A stretch of 64,000 bases of DNA from Brevundimonas halotolerans (GCF_003730275.1 NZ_QTTA01000016.1:1-64000), one strand, 5' to 3'. Positions 36,781 to 46,067 are shown, numbered from the stretch's first letter. Made by a program: numbers and translations. The notes: a model not told the origin generated them from the letters alone.

Positions 36781-37140
36781 TCAGTAGCGCTCCTCCTGGC
36801 CGCCGTCACGGTCGCTTTGCAGCGCGCGGATCAGTTCGGCCTCGGCCATGTTCATGTGCTGCGGCTCGGCCAGCAGGGCGCGGGTCTCGGCCTCATCCTC
36901 GGCCTCGGTGCGCTCATCAACCCGTTGCAGGGTGGTGATCAGGTTCTCGCTCAGTTCATCCGGCGACACAGTGTCGTCAGCCAGTTCGCGCAGGGCGACG
37001 ACCGGGTTCTTGTCATTGTCGCGATCAATGGTCAGCGCCTCGCCCTTGGCGATGTTGCGGGCGCGGTGACCGGCCAGCAGGACCAGACCAAAACGGTTCG
37101 GCACCCTTTGGATGCAGTCTTCGACAGTGACGCGAGCCAT
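36781..37140 (-). CDS. rpoZ: RNA polymerase subunit omega
   Basis: Small subunit assisting beta' folding; it also forms part of a ppGpp-binding site in proteobacterial polymerase. 119 residues: [36 protein letters not shown] and [10 protein letters not shown] are the family core. ATG 37140. Precedes rsh, so polymerase subunit and alarmone enzyme are neighbours. Confidence 0.96.
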   Translation of the reverse strand: MARVTVEDCIQRVPNRFGLVLLAGHRARNIAKGEALTIDRDNDKNPVVALRELADDTVSPDELSENLITTLQRVDERTEAEDEAETRALLAEPQHMNMAEAELIRALQSDRDGGQEERY

Positions 37141-37224
37141 GAATTTCCTCGAACTCTGGGAGAACCAGACAAAATAGAGACTTCCCGCCCATTGTGCAAC
37201 GCCACATCGGCAGGAATGAGGCGT

Positions 37225-37725
37225 CTAGCGATCCAGCGGCACCGCGTCGCGTCCGACGCGGGCGGTCTCGACCAGCGCGGTGACCGGGCGTCCGGAGACA
37301 GGATCCCTCCAGCCCGGCACCAACTCCGCCAGCGGGCCCATGACGAAGACGCGATCGACGGCCCGCGGGTGGGGCAGGATCAGATCGGGCAAGTTCAACA
37401 CCTGTCCACTGAAGTCGATCAGGTCGAGGTCCAGCATCCGGGGCGCATTTTTCACCGACCGTTCGCGCCCAAAGCGCGCCTCAATGCCGGAAAGCGTGGT
37501 CATCAGTTCAAGCGCTGTCCCGGCCCACGCGCCTTGCGCCACGCCATTCAGAAACGGCGGATCGGTCGGGTCGGGCCAGGCGGCCGACCGCCACCAGCGC
37601 GAGCGGCGAACGTCGCCCAGTCCCGCGCTCTCCAGATCGTGAACAGCGGCGTCCAGCAAGGCGCTGATATCCGGCCAGGCCCCCTTGTCATTGCTGCCCA
37701 GAGCGATGATGACGGATGTGCTCAT
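37225..37725 (-). CDS. folK: 2-amino-4-hydroxy-6-hydroxymethyldihydropteridine pyrophosphokinase
   Basis: Pyrophosphorylates the pterin precursor in folate synthesis. 166 residues from ATG 37725 (MSTSVIIALGSNDKGAWPD). Motifs: GRERSVKNAPRMLDLDLIDF with the metal-binding Asp pair, and LPHPRAVDRVFVMGPLAEL. Divergent from the NYN gene with only 52 bases between starts; 84 bases upstream of rpoZ. Confidence 0.94.
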   Translation of the reverse strand: MSTSVIIALGSNDKGAWPDISALLDAAVHDLESAGLGDVRRSRWWRSAAWPDPTDPPFLNGVAQGAWAGTALELMTTLSGIEARFGRERSVKNAPRMLDLDLIDFSGQVLNLPDLILPHPRAVDRVFVMGPLAELVPGWRDPVSGRPVTALVETARVGRDAVPLDR

Positions 37726-37777
37726 ATTCTCTCCGGGGGCGTCCTTCCGCCCCCTCATATTTCAAAGGACATCGACG

Positions 37778-38326
37778 ATGCACCTCTATCCCGACGAGCG
37801 CCTGGCGCTGTTCATCGATGGCTCAAACCTTCACGCCGCGGCCCGGTCGCTGAGTTTCGATCTGGACTTCAAGGCCATGCTGGACGACGTGCGCGAACGA
37901 TCGCGTTTCGTCCGCGCCTACTACTACACCGCCGTGGTCGAGGGGGAGGAATTCTCACCCGTGCGTCCGCTGGTGGACTGGCTGGGCTACAATGGCTTCT
38001 CCACCGTGACCAAACCGGTCCGGCGCTTTACCGATGCCTCGGGCCATGTCCGCATGAAGGGCAATATGGATGTCGAGATCGCCGTCGACATGATGCAGAT
38101 GGCCCCTCGGCTCGACCACGCCGTGCTGTTCTCGGGCGATGGCGACTTCCGCCGTCTCGTGCAGGCGGTTCAGGCGGAGGGCTGCCGGGTGTCGGTGGTC
38201 TCGACGCTCAAAACCCAGCCCCCGCACATCGCCGACGAACTGCGCCGTCAGGCTGACGACTTCGTCGAGCTGGCCGACCTCAAGACTCTGTACGGCCGCC
38301 CCCGCACGGTCCGCGAAGACGCATGA
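37778..38326 (+). CDS. NYN-domain (LabA/DUF88-like) putative ribonuclease
   Basis: 182 residues from ATG 37778. PIN-like NYN fold: LFIDGSNLHAAARSL near residue 12 and VLFSGDGDFRRLVQA near 120 hold the conserved acidic residues, with MDVEIAVDMM between them. Such proteins are predicted metal-dependent nucleases acting on RNA; the physiological role is unknown. Overlaps the downstream uracil-DNA glycosylase gene by ATGA. Confidence 0.88.
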   Translation: MHLYPDERLALFIDGSNLHAAARSLSFDLDFKAMLDDVRERSRFVRAYYYTAVVEGEEFSPVRPLVDWLGYNGFSTVTKPVRRFTDASGHVRMKGNMDVEIAVDMMQMAPRLDHAVLFSGDGDFRRLVQAVQAEGCRVSVVSTLKTQPPHIADELRRQADDFVELADLKTLYGRPRTVREDA

Positions 38327-38970
38327 CGACGCCTGCTCCGGTCGCCGAGCCGCCCGCCGACTGTCCACTCTGCCCCCGGCTGGTGGCCTATCGCGCCGAG
38401 AATGCGCGGCGCGAACCCGACTGGTTCAATGGCGCCGCACCTTCGTTCGGCGACACGCAGGCCCGGCTGCTGGTGGCGGGCCTCGCCCCTGGTCGCACCG
38501 GGGCCAACCGCACGGGTCGACCCTTCACCGGCGATCACGCCGGCTGGCTGCTATATCAGACGCTGATCGAGACCGGCTTTGCGCGCGGCACCTATGACGC
38601 CCGGCCCGATGACGGGCTGGAACTGCTCGACTGCATGATTACCAATGCCGTCCGCTGCGCCCCGCCCGGCAACAAACCCCTGCCGGCCGAAGAGGCGACC
38701 TGTCGGCCCTTCCTGACCGCCCGCCTTCAGACCCTGCCGCAGCTGAAGGTGATCGTCACCCTGGGCGATGTCTCGCGCCGCAATGTGCTGAAGGCGCTGG
38801 GCAAGCCTGCCTCGGCCATGGCGCCGGGGCATGGGTCCGAGGCCCGGGTCGGCCCCTACGTCCTGCTGAACAGCTATCACTGCTCCCGGTTGAACACGAA
38901 TACAGGGCGGCTCACGCCCCTGATGTTCCGGGAGATTTTCGAGCGGGCTCGCATCCTCATCGAAATGTGA
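38323..38970 (+). CDS. Uracil-DNA glycosylase, family 5 (UdgB-type)
   Basis: DNA repair enzyme that excises uracil and related bases. 215 residues. Iron-sulfur ligands are Cys14 and Cys17 (CPLC), Cys112 and Cys127; the active-site region LAPGRTGANRTGRPFTGDHA and C-terminal HCSRLNTNTGRLT are features of the 4Fe-4S family 5 enzymes rather than Ung. Translationally coupled to the NYN gene (ATGA). A 26-base imperfect dyad follows the stop directly. Confidence 0.9.
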   Translation: MTTPAPVAEPPADCPLCPRLVAYRAENARREPDWFNGAAPSFGDTQARLLVAGLAPGRTGANRTGRPFTGDHAGWLLYQTLIETGFARGTYDARPDDGLELLDCMITNAVRCAPPGNKPLPAEEATCRPFLTARLQTLPQLKVIVTLGDVSRRNVLKALGKPASAMAPGHGSEARVGPYVLLNSYHCSRLNTNTGRLTPLMFREIFERARILIEM

Positions 38971-38974
38971 TCGA

Positions 38975-39000
38975 ACATTGTTCGCCTGGCAGGCGAATGT
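38975..39000 (+). other. Imperfect inverted repeat after the uracil-DNA glycosylase gene
   Basis: ACAT plus TCGCCT (38975-38978 and 38982-38987, with a 3-base bulge) matches AGGCGAATGT at 38991-39000 in reverse. It starts 5 bases after the stop codon. No T-run follows, so a poor intrinsic terminator; a protein site is also possible. Confidence 0.4.
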
Positions 39001-39051
39001 GGCGGGCCGGACACATCCTTTTCCCCTCGCACGTGTAGACTAACTTTCGCG

Positions 39052-39077
39052 GGAACATCTCCGCGAGAGCCCGCGTT
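39052..39077 (+). promoter_or_regulatory. Putative sigma-EcfG (general stress) promoter
   Basis: GGAAC at 39052-39056, exactly 17 bases, then CGTT at 39074-39077: the full consensus of alphaproteobacterial general-stress sigma factors (EcfG; SigT in Caulobacter). Transcription would start about 39084, just before AGGAGG (39087-39092) and the ATG at 39098, so the leader is very short. Confidence 0.65.
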
Positions 39078-39097
39078 TCGGCCCACAGGAGGCTGTC

Positions 39098-39286
39098 ATG
39101 CGTACAAACACTCACTTCTTTTCCCGCGGCGAACGAAAAGCCGCTCTCTGGGCGGTTGTCGCGGCTGTCGCGCTGTCCGCAGCCGGCTTTGCCTGGGACT
39201 GGGCCCAGGGGCCGTCGCTGGGCCTGTATGAGCGTATGGGCCAGACCCAACTGGTCGGCGTCATCGAGGCGCAGCCTCTGGGCTAA
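39098..39286 (+). CDS. Small membrane protein of unknown function
   Basis: 62 residues, not recognised. A basic head (MRTNTHFFSRGERKAA) is followed by one transmembrane helix (about 17-36) and a short tail with Trp and Gly. The ribosome-binding site AGGAGG is perfect and 5 bases from the ATG, which makes this a real gene despite its size. The promoter just upstream is of the EcfG stress type, so induction in stationary phase or osmotic/oxidative stress is the prediction. Convergent with smpB; 3 bases separate the two ends. Confidence 0.75.
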   Translation: MRTNTHFFSRGERKAALWAVVAAVALSAAGFAWDWAQGPSLGLYERMGQTQLVGVIEAQPLG

Positions 39287-39289
39287 GGC

Positions 39290-39793
39290 TCAGCCCTTGT
39301 CGCGCAGCAGGCGGGCCTTGTCGCGCTGCCAGTCGCGTTTGGCGGAGGTTTCGCGCTTATCGTGCAGCTTCTTGCCCTTGGCCAGCGCCAGCTCCACCTT
39401 CGCCTTGCCCGATTCGTTCAGATACAGCTTGAGTGGGATCAGCGTCTGGCCGTCCTTCTGCACAGCCCCGATCATGCGGTCGATCTGGCGGCGATGCAGC
39501 AGCAGCTTTCGCGGGCGCCGCGGTTCGTGGTTGAACCGGTTGGCCTGGGCATAGGGCGGAATGTCGGCATTGATCAGCACGATCTCGCGCCCTTCGATGG
39601 CGGCATAACTTTCAGCGATATTGGCCCGCCCGGCCCTTAGCGCCTTGATCTCGGTGCCGACCAGGATGATGCCGGCCTCGACCGGCGCGTCCAGAAAATA
39701 GTCGAAGCGCGCGCGCCGGTTCTCGGCGATGATCTTCGGCTCATACTTCTTCTTGTCCGACTGAGGACGCCTTTGGGCGGGTGCTTGCGCCAT
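39290..39793 (-). CDS. smpB: SsrA-binding protein SmpB
   Basis: Binds tmRNA and delivers it to stalled ribosomes for trans-translation. 167 residues: [40 protein letters not shown] and a basic C-terminal tail [22 protein letters not shown] 39793; its start overlaps the dapA stop by one base. In Caulobacter relatives tmRNA is a two-piece molecule; I found no ssrA in this window. Confidence 0.96.
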   Translation of the reverse strand: MAQAPAQRRPQSDKKKYEPKIIAENRRARFDYFLDAPVEAGIILVGTEIKALRAGRANIAESYAAIEGREIVLINADIPPYAQANRFNHEPRRPRKLLLHRRQIDRMIGAVQKDGQTLIPLKLYLNESGKAKVELALAKGKKLHDKRETSAKRDWQRDKARLLRDKG

Positions 39794-40677
39794 TATTGAA
39801 CGCCCGCCGCCTTCATGGCGCGATCGATCGCGGGCTTGACCGCGTCCGCCGTCGGCGCCAGCGGCAACCGAACCTCCTCACCACACAGACCAAGGCTCGC
39901 CAGGGCGTATTTCGTCGGCGCGGGCGAGTTGTCCATGAACAGCGCCTTGTGCAGGTCGATCAGCCGATCCTGCCACAGACGAGCGCTCTCCAGATCGCCG
40001 GCCTGAACCGCGTCGTACAGGGCGACCATGGCCTCGGGCGCGACGTTGGACGTCACTGAAATCACCCCGTGCCCACCATGCGCCAGATAGCCGAGGAAAC
40101 TGGGGTCATCGCCCGAGATCAGGTCAAAACGCCCGTCGACATGGGTCCGCATCCAGCTGGCGCGGGCGAGGTCCGCCGTGGCGTCCTTGATGCCGACGAT
40201 GTTGGGGTGCTTCGCCAGCCGCGCCACCGTGTCATTCGACAGGTCCACGCCCGTGCGACCGGGCACATTGTAGAGCAGCACCGGCAGCTGCACGGCCTCG
40301 GCGATCGCCTCGAAATGCAGGGCCAGCCCTTCTTGCGAGGGCCGGTTGTAATAGGGGGTCACAACCAGCGCCCCGTCAGCGCCGACCGTCTTGGCGTGAC
40401 GCACCTTGTCGATGGCGACATCGGTCGAGGACGAGCCTGCGCCTGCGATCACGCGGATACGTCCGGCCACGGTCGAAACCACGGATTCGACCACATGGGC
40501 GTGCTCTTCCGCCGTCAGGGTCGCGCTCTCGCCGGTCGTGCCCATGGGCACCACGCCGTGCACGCCAGCCGCGATCTGGCGCTCGACCAACGCCTTCAAA
40601 GCGTCGTCGTCCACGTTTCCGTCACGAAGAGGTGTGATCAAGGCGGTGATCACGCCCTTGAAAGTCGGGCCGGTCAT
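39793..40677 (-). CDS. dapA: 4-hydroxy-tetrahydrodipicolinate synthase
   Basis: First committed enzyme of lysine and diaminopimelate synthesis, condensing pyruvate with aspartate semialdehyde. 294 residues: [16 protein letters not shown], catalytic Tyr in [10 protein letters not shown], and Schiff-base Lys in [12 protein letters not shown] 40677. Divergent from the lytic transglycosylase; its stop overlaps the smpB start, so smpB follows on the same message. Confidence 0.96.
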   Translation of the reverse strand: MTGPTFKGVITALITPLRDGNVDDDALKALVERQIAAGVHGVVPMGTTGESATLTAEEHAHVVESVVSTVAGRIRVIAGAGSSSTDVAIDKVRHAKTVGADGALVVTPYYNRPSQEGLALHFEAIAEAVQLPVLLYNVPGRTGVDLSNDTVARLAKHPNIVGIKDATADLARASWMRTHVDGRFDLISGDDPSFLGYLAHGGHGVISVTSNVAPEAMVALYDAVQAGDLESARLWQDRLIDLHKALFMDNSPAPTKYALASLGLCGEEVRLPLAPTADAVKPAIDRAMKAAGVQ

Positions 40678-40782
40678 GGGAACGATGGTCCTTCGCGTGG
40701 GCTTTACCGAGTCTGCGGAAGGTTTCGAACGTAAGGGGCGCCTCGTGCTGCCGCAACCGAGATGATGGGGTTAGGACAAACC

Positions 40783-42858
40783 ATGCTGACATCGATCCTG
40801 GCCACGATCCTGGCCCTCAGTGCCCCTGCGCCCGAGGTGCTGGTCTCGAACCTGTCATCGGTGAACTGGTTCTCGTCGTCGAAGTCTGACGCCAACGCGC
40901 AGGAAGTGCCTTATGGCGCCACGGTCCGCCTGCTGAACGAGACCGAGGCTCGCCTGCTCAACCAGGCCCTCGAGGCCGCCCGCGCCCGCGACATCGACCG
41001 GGCCCGCAGCCTTGCAGCCGGAATCGACAACGCCACCGCGCGCAAGCTGGTCGACTGGGCCCTTGTCGACACCTCGGCCGATCTGATGAGCTTCGAGGAA
41101 CTGGCCCGCGCCCGAGTCACCTTCGCCGACTGGCCCCGCGCCGAAAGCCGCATCATGGCCGGTGAGCGTGCCATTGGCCGCAGCTCGGCCAGCCCCGCAG
41201 CAGTCATCGGCTTCTTCGACGGCCACCCGCCCCTGACCATCGACGGGGCCATCGGGCTGGCGCTGGCGCTCGAAGCCTCGGGTCGGGCGGACGAGGCCCG
41301 CCCGATCATCCGCGACTGGTGGCGGAACCAGTCGTTCGAGTTCGACGCCCAGAGCCGCATCCTGTCGATCTGGCCGAACTGGATCGCGCCTGCCGATGAT
41401 GAGGCGCGACTGAACATGCTGCTGCTGGGGCCGCACGGTCCCGCCACCCGCGCCATGATCGCCCGGGTCAGCCCCGCACAGCGCACGATCGCAGAGGCCG
41501 TGCTGGCGCTCCGCACCGCCTATGCCCCCGACGCCATCGTTGCCGGACTGACTCCGGCCCAGGCCGGTCACCCCGCCGTGGTCCTCGAACGGGTCCGCAT
41601 CCTGCGCTCGCAGGGCCGGAGATCCGAGGGCTTTGCCTTGCTGGCCGGTCTGCCCGCCGCCCCCACCCATTCCGATGGCCAGAACACCCTGTGGAGCGAA
41701 CGCCGCAACTATTTCCTCGACGCGCTGGAGGTCCGGAACTGGCAGGCCGCCTATGACTCCATGGCCGGTCATGGCTTCCCCGGCGGCGAGCGCATGGTCG
41801 ATGCCGAATTCTTTGCCGGCTGGGTCGCCCTGGTGAAGCTGAATGATCCGGCCCGGGCCGGCCGCCATTTCGAGTCCCTGCGCCAGATGTCCGAGACCCC
41901 GATCACCCAGGGGCGGGCGCTCTACTGGCTGGGTCGGGCCGCCGAGGCCCAGGGCGATATGGGCGCCGCCCGAGGCTACTATGGCGCCGGCGCCATTCAC
42001 ATCCAGTCCTTCTATGGCCAGCTGGCCGCCGAAAAGGCAGGCCAGACGCAGATCATCCTGCCCGCCGACCCGGAGATCACGCCCGAGGCCCGCGCGGCCT
42101 TCGAAGGCAATGAAGTGGTCCAGGCGGCCCGTATGTCGGGTGAAGCCGGAGAGATGGGCCTGCTCCGGGCCTTTGCCTATCATCTCGACGACACCCTGCC
42201 GGCCGCCACCGATGTCGCCCAGTTGATGGATATGGTGCTGGGCTTTGGCGACCGGTTCGGCTCGATGATGGTCGGACGTGCCGCCAGCCAGCGCGGCTGG
42301 CTGATGCCCGTGCGCCAATACCCGATCCGCATCCCGCCCGAGGTCGCGGGCGCCGCCCCCCTGCCCTTCACCCTGGCCATCACCCGTCAGGAATCCAGCT
42401 ATGACCCGCTGGTGGTGTCGAGTGCCGGGGCGCGTGGCATGATGCAGTTCCTGCCATCAACGGCCTCGGGCGTCGCCCGCCGTCTGGGTATGCCCTACTC
42501 GCTCGATCGCCTGTGGGATCCCGACTATAATATGACGCTGGGCAGCTATCACCTCGGCGAGCTGATGGTGGCCAATGGCGGGTCCATGATTCTGGCAGCC
42601 GTGGGCTATAACGCCGGTCCGGCTCGCGCGCCGCAGTGGGTGGCACGCTGCGGTGATCCGCGCGGAGGTATCGTGGACCCCGTCGACTTCATCGAGTGCA
42701 CGCCCTTCACCGAGACGCGCAACTATATGATGCGGGTCATGGAGAATATGCAGATCTACAAGGCGCGACTGGGCGACGGCACCGGCGAGCTGACCCTCTC
42801 GGCCGATCTGGCGCGCGGTGGCTCCGGACCGACCCCCTATCTGTCGCTGGCCAACTAG
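40783..42858 (+). CDS. Soluble lytic transglycosylase (Slt70-like)
   Basis: Periplasmic enzyme that cleaves peptidoglycan to 1,6-anhydromuropeptides. I choose ATG 40783, 6 bases after AGGA (691 residues); ATG 40762 would add 7. A weak signal sequence is followed by a long alpha-helical superhelix and a C-terminal goose-lysozyme-like domain: ITRQESSYDPLVVSSAGARG with catalytic Glu in RQES, MMQFLPSTA, and the AVGYNAGPARAPQW segment. Its TAG stop is inside a CTAG (42855-42858) that also provides the stop of the convergent ABC ATPase gene. Confidence 0.92.
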   Translation: MLTSILATILALSAPAPEVLVSNLSSVNWFSSSKSDANAQEVPYGATVRLLNETEARLLNQALEAARARDIDRARSLAAGIDNATARKLVDWALVDTSADLMSFEELARARVTFADWPRAESRIMAGERAIGRSSASPAAVIGFFDGHPPLTIDGAIGLALALEASGRADEARPIIRDWWRNQSFEFDAQSRILSIWPNWIAPADDEARLNMLLLGPHGPATRAMIARVSPAQRTIAEAVLALRTAYAPDAIVAGLTPAQAGHPAVVLERVRILRSQGRRSEGFALLAGLPAAPTHSDGQNTLWSERRNYFLDALEVRNWQAAYDSMAGHGFPGGERMVDAEFFAGWVALVKLNDPARAGRHFESLRQMSETPITQGRALYWLGRAAEAQGDMGAARGYYGAGAIHIQSFYGQLAAEKAGQTQIILPADPEITPEARAAFEGNEVVQAARMSGEAGEMGLLRAFAYHLDDTLPAATDVAQLMDMVLGFGDRFGSMMVGRAASQRGWLMPVRQYPIRIPPEVAGAAPLPFTLAITRQESSYDPLVVSSAGARGMMQFLPSTASGVARRLGMPYSLDRLWDPDYNMTLGSYHLGELMVANGGSMILAAVGYNAGPARAPQWVARCGDPRGGIVDPVDFIECTPFTETRNYMMRVMENMQIYKARLGDGTGELTLSADLARGGSGPTPYLSLAN

Positions 42859-43616
42859 AGGCGAGCCAGGGTCAGGACAGGGCCGTCCTCGCTGTCCAGC
42901 CAACGACCGCCGAGGCCGAACACGTCGCGCAGGACGGCGGTGTCGAGCGCCCCCGCGGGAGAACCGTCAGCACGGACCTCGCCCTGATCCATGACGATCA
43001 CCCGGTCGGCGAAGCGCGCCGCCAGCGACAGGTCGTGCAGACTGGCCACCACAGTCTGGCCCGCACCGGCCCGTGCCTTCAGCCTTTCCAGAACCAGCAG
43101 CTGACCCTCCGGATCGAGACCGGCGACCGGTTCGTCCGCCAGAATCAGCCCCGCATCTGACGCCAGCACCCGTGCCAGCAGCACCCGGGCGCGCTCGCCG
43201 CCGGACAACTCAGCCACCCCGCGATCCGCCAGCGCGCTCGCCTCGACCTCCTCCAGCGCCGCCATCGCGCGGGGCCGGGCACCGTCGGTCTGCAGGAACC
43301 CCGCGCCCAGCGCCACGACCTCAAGCGCCGGCAGGTTCCAGGCGACGGTCCCGTCCTGCGGCAGATAGGCCAGAGCTCTGGCGCGATCACGCGGACCGAG
43401 GGTCACAAGTTCCGCTCCTTCCAGCCAGACCCTTCCTGCATCCGGCTTCAGCAGGCCGCAGACGGCCTGGATCAGACTGGTCTTGCCGGCGCCGTTCGGC
43501 CCCACCAGCGCCACCAGTTCACCCGGCATCATCGACAGGCTGACGTCGCGCACCACCGCCCGCTTGCCCCGCGACAGGCTCAGGCCTTCGATCTTCAGGC
43601 GAGGTGTCGCGCTCAT
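42855..43616 (-). CDS. ABC transporter ATPase, BtuD/FecE/HmuV type
   Basis: ATPase of an iron-siderophore, heme or cobalamin importer. 253 residues from ATG 43616. Walker A VGPNGAGKTSLI, signature ELSGGERARVLLARVLA and Walker B LILADEPVAGLD are intact. Two bases downstream of the permease gene. Shares a CTAG stop with the transglycosylase gene. Confidence 0.92.
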   Translation of the reverse strand: MSATPRLKIEGLSLSRGKRAVVRDVSLSMMPGELVALVGPNGAGKTSLIQAVCGLLKPDAGRVWLEGAELVTLGPRDRARALAYLPQDGTVAWNLPALEVVALGAGFLQTDGARPRAMAALEEVEASALADRGVAELSGGERARVLLARVLASDAGLILADEPVAGLDPEGQLLVLERLKARAGAGQTVVASLHDLSLAARFADRVIVMDQGEVRADGSPAGALDTAVLRDVFGLGGRWLDSEDGPVLTLARL

Positions 43617-43618
43617 AC

Positions 43619-44605
43619 TCAGACCCTCCAAGCGCGGGCAGCGCGCCAGGCGATCAGGGCGAACAGCGGCGCGCCGACCAGGGCGGTGAACACGCCCAGC
43701 TTGAGTTCCTGATCCGTCGGGGTGATGCGCGTCATCAGGTCCGCGACGACGAGGATCAGTCCCCCCGCCAGCGCCGACGGCAGCAGCACCCGCCCCGGAT
43801 CCGCGCGAACCGATGCCCGCACCAGATGCGGCGCAACCAGTCCGACAAAGCCGATCACTCCTGCGGTCGCCACGGCCGCTCCTGCGGCCAGACTGGCGGC
43901 GAGCAGGGCCAGCAGCCTCAACCGATCGAGCGGCAGGCCCAGGGTCCGCGCCGTCTCGTCGCCCAGCGACAGGGCCTTCAGACCCGGCGCGCTGAGGCCT
44001 GCCAGGATACCTGCTGGCACCAGCGCGGCAGAAACCCACAGCACGTCGGCCCAGCCCCGGTTCTGCACCGACCCCAGAAGCCAGGCCATGACCTCGGCGG
44101 TCGCGATCGGCGACGGCGACAGGTTGAAGATCAGCGCGGTCGCGGCCCCGGCGAAACTGGACAGGGCCACCCCGAACAGGATCAGCGCCTCGGGCGCCCG
44201 GATGCGCGCGGCAAAGGCGACCAGGGCTGCCGCCCCGATGCCCGCGCCCGCCATGGCGGCCAGCTCGACCGCCCCGGTGACCATTCCGGCCCCGGCGACC
44301 AGAACCAGAGCCCCGCCCAGACTGGCCGTCGCCGACACGCCCAACACCCCCGGCTCGGCCAGCGGATTGCGCAGCAGGCCCTGCATCAACGCCCCCGACA
44401 GGCCCAGCGCCGCGCCCACGGCCACGGCACAGATCGCCCGCGGCGCCCGCACCTGCCACAGGATCAGGCCCGGTCCCGACCCGGGGTCGCTGAACGCCTG
44501 CGCATATTGTGCCCCGCTCAGCCCGACCTCGCCCAGCGTCAACGCCGCGATCAGGGCCACTGCCAGCGCCACCGCCAGCATCAGATTGATCCGCGCCACG
44601 GTCAT
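43619..44605 (-). CDS. ABC transporter permease, BtuC/FecCD family
   Basis: Inner-membrane subunit of the same importer, 328 residues with about ten hydrophobic segments. Family features include GAALGLSGALMQGLLRNPLA, GVLGVSATASLGGALV and the cytoplasmic coupling region GFVGLVAPHLVR. ATG 44605 overlaps the binding-protein stop by 4 bases. Confidence 0.93.
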   Translation of the reverse strand: MTVARINLMLAVALAVALIAALTLGEVGLSGAQYAQAFSDPGSGPGLILWQVRAPRAICAVAVGAALGLSGALMQGLLRNPLAEPGVLGVSATASLGGALVLVAGAGMVTGAVELAAMAGAGIGAAALVAFAARIRAPEALILFGVALSSFAGAATALIFNLSPSPIATAEVMAWLLGSVQNRGWADVLWVSAALVPAGILAGLSAPGLKALSLGDETARTLGLPLDRLRLLALLAASLAAGAAVATAGVIGFVGLVAPHLVRASVRADPGRVLLPSALAGGLILVVADLMTRITPTDQELKLGVFTALVGAPLFALIAWRAARAWRV

Positions 44606-45444
44606 CGCGCGTCCCGCAGCCCGGCCAGCACCGGCACGGCCTCGGCCATGAACCAGGCCGGACAGGTCAGCATGGCGGCCGGTAGCCGGACGTCGGGACG
44701 ATCCTCGACGAGACGCTTCACCAGCGGGTGCCGGCCCTGACCGCGCCGGTCGGCGCGCGTCTGGTCAAAAAAGCCGAGCGCGAACCGCTCGGGTGGGTCC
44801 AAGGCCAACCGCTCGACTCGCACCGCGCCAAAGCCGGCATGCCCTGCCGCGTTCTCAAGCCCCGCGGCCCTCAGGCTGGCATCGATCAGGGTGCCGGAGC
44901 CACTCGTGAACCCGCCGGCGGTCAGGTAGAGGGCGGTCAGAGGCCGCGCCCCGTCCGACGGCGCCCCGTCCCTGAGCGTCGTCCGCATCCGGCCGATCAG
45001 GGCCTCACCCTCAGTCTGGCGGTCCAGCGCCTCCGCCACCTCGGCGATGCTTTGTTCGACCGAGGCGAAATCAGCGGCATCGGCGATCGTTACGACCGTC
45101 ACCCCCTGCCCCTCCAGTTGGGCCAGCAGCCGGGCATCGCCGCCCCAGTAGCGCACGACGACATCGGGGGCCCAGGCCACCACCGTCTCCAGCGTCGGCC
45201 GCAGCATCCTGTGCCCCGCCGCTTCGGCGCGCAGCCACGAGTCCGGGTCATCCGCGCGCGGCGACAGGGCCAGCTCATGCCCCTCGCCCAGCGCCAGCAC
45301 ATACTGGTCCGCGCACTGGTCCAGCGACAGGACGCGCAGGGCATCACCCTCCGGCTCGTCGAAGGATGACCCGCATCCCGCCAGCAGCAGGACCGTCGCA
45401 ATGACCGACGCGGCCGCCCGTCTCACGCGCGGATCCCGGCTCAC
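44602..45444 (-). CDS. Periplasmic substrate-binding lipoprotein, BtuF/FecB type
   Basis: Substrate-binding component, 280 residues with lipobox LLAGC (Cys24). RVLSLDQCADQYVLALG and APDVVVRYWGG are typical of the class III binding fold (TroA/BtuF). Similar proteins in alphaproteobacteria are often annotated as cobalamin binders, but siderophore or heme cannot be excluded. Starts with GTG 45444, overlapping the TetR stop. No cobalamin riboswitch is visible ahead of the operon. Confidence 0.85.
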   Translation of the reverse strand: MSRDPRVRRAAASVIATVLLLAGCGSSFDEPEGDALRVLSLDQCADQYVLALGEGHELALSPRADDPDSWLRAEAAGHRMLRPTLETVVAWAPDVVVRYWGGDARLLAQLEGQGVTVVTIADAADFASVEQSIAEVAEALDRQTEGEALIGRMRTTLRDGAPSDGARPLTALYLTAGGFTSGSGTLIDASLRAAGLENAAGHAGFGAVRVERLALDPPERFALGFFDQTRADRRGQGRHPLVKRLVEDRPDVRLPAAMLTCPAWFMAEAVPVLAGLRDAR

Positions 45445-46067
45445 GCGCGGATCAGGCCGTCGAACACGGTGTCCAGCATGGCCTTGACCAGCGCTTCCCG
45501 CTCGACCCAGTCGAAATAGGGTTTGGTGATCAGCAGCGACACGACGCCGTGCCCTCCGGCCCAGATCACCTGGGCCGCCGTGCGAGGCGAGACCTTCAGC
45601 CGCCCGGCGGCGTCAACCTCACGGACCACCGTCTCAAACGCCCGGAACAGGCCGATACCCACCTCCTGGGCCGCCGACTGGGCCCCCTCGGCCTCCTGCG
45701 GGCGGGTCAGATAGATCAGGCGATAGGCATTGGGATTGTCAAAGCCAAAGGCGATGTATGACTCGATCAACCGCCGGAGGCGCTGCTCGGGCGGCAGGTC
45801 GGCCTCCATGATCACGTCCTGCGCCCGCGTCAGGGCCTGGAACGCCTCCTTGCAGATCTCGTGCAGGATCGCGGCCTTGTCGGGGAAGTGCATGTACAGA
45901 GCGGTCGACGACAGGCCGACCGCATCGGCGATTTTGCGGATCGTCGCGCCCTCATAGCCGTGATCGACGAAGATGCCCTCGGCGGCCGTCAGGATCTCCT
46001 CGCGCCGGAAATGCCCCTCGCCCTTGGGTTTGCGCCGGGATCTGGAACGGGGGGCTGTCGCAGGCAA
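45441..46067 (-). CDS. TetR-family transcriptional regulator
   Basis: 208 residues with an N-terminal TetR helix-turn-helix (about 22-68: REEILTAAEGIFVDHGYEGA followed by TIRKIADAVGLSSTALYMHF) after a strongly basic head. The C-terminal domain resembles the WHG-type ligand-binding domain. Start appears to be TTG 46067. It is the first gene of a four-gene coupled run with the importer, so is probably its regulator, and is divergent from the glycosyltransferase gene, with a palindrome between them. Confidence 0.88.
   Translation of the reverse strand: MPATAPRSRSRRKPKGEGHFRREEILTAAEGIFVDHGYEGATIRKIADAVGLSSTALYMHFPDKAAILHEICKEAFQALTRAQDVIMEADLPPEQRLRRLIESYIAFGFDNPNAYRLIYLTRPQEAEGAQSAAQEVGIGLFRAFETVVREVDAAGRLKVSPRTAAQVIWAGGHGVVSLLITKPYFDWVEREALVKAMLDTVFDGLIRA

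Noticed and set aside
38971-39097. LexA-type operator from GAACATTGTTC
   Set aside because: The alphaproteobacterial LexA box needs GTTC-N7-GTTC (or its reverse); the spacing here is 3 bases, so it does not fit.
39290-40677. A tmRNA (ssrA) gene near smpB
   Set aside because: smpB and dapA overlap and no alanyl-tRNA-like acceptor with tag sequence was seen in adjacent gaps.
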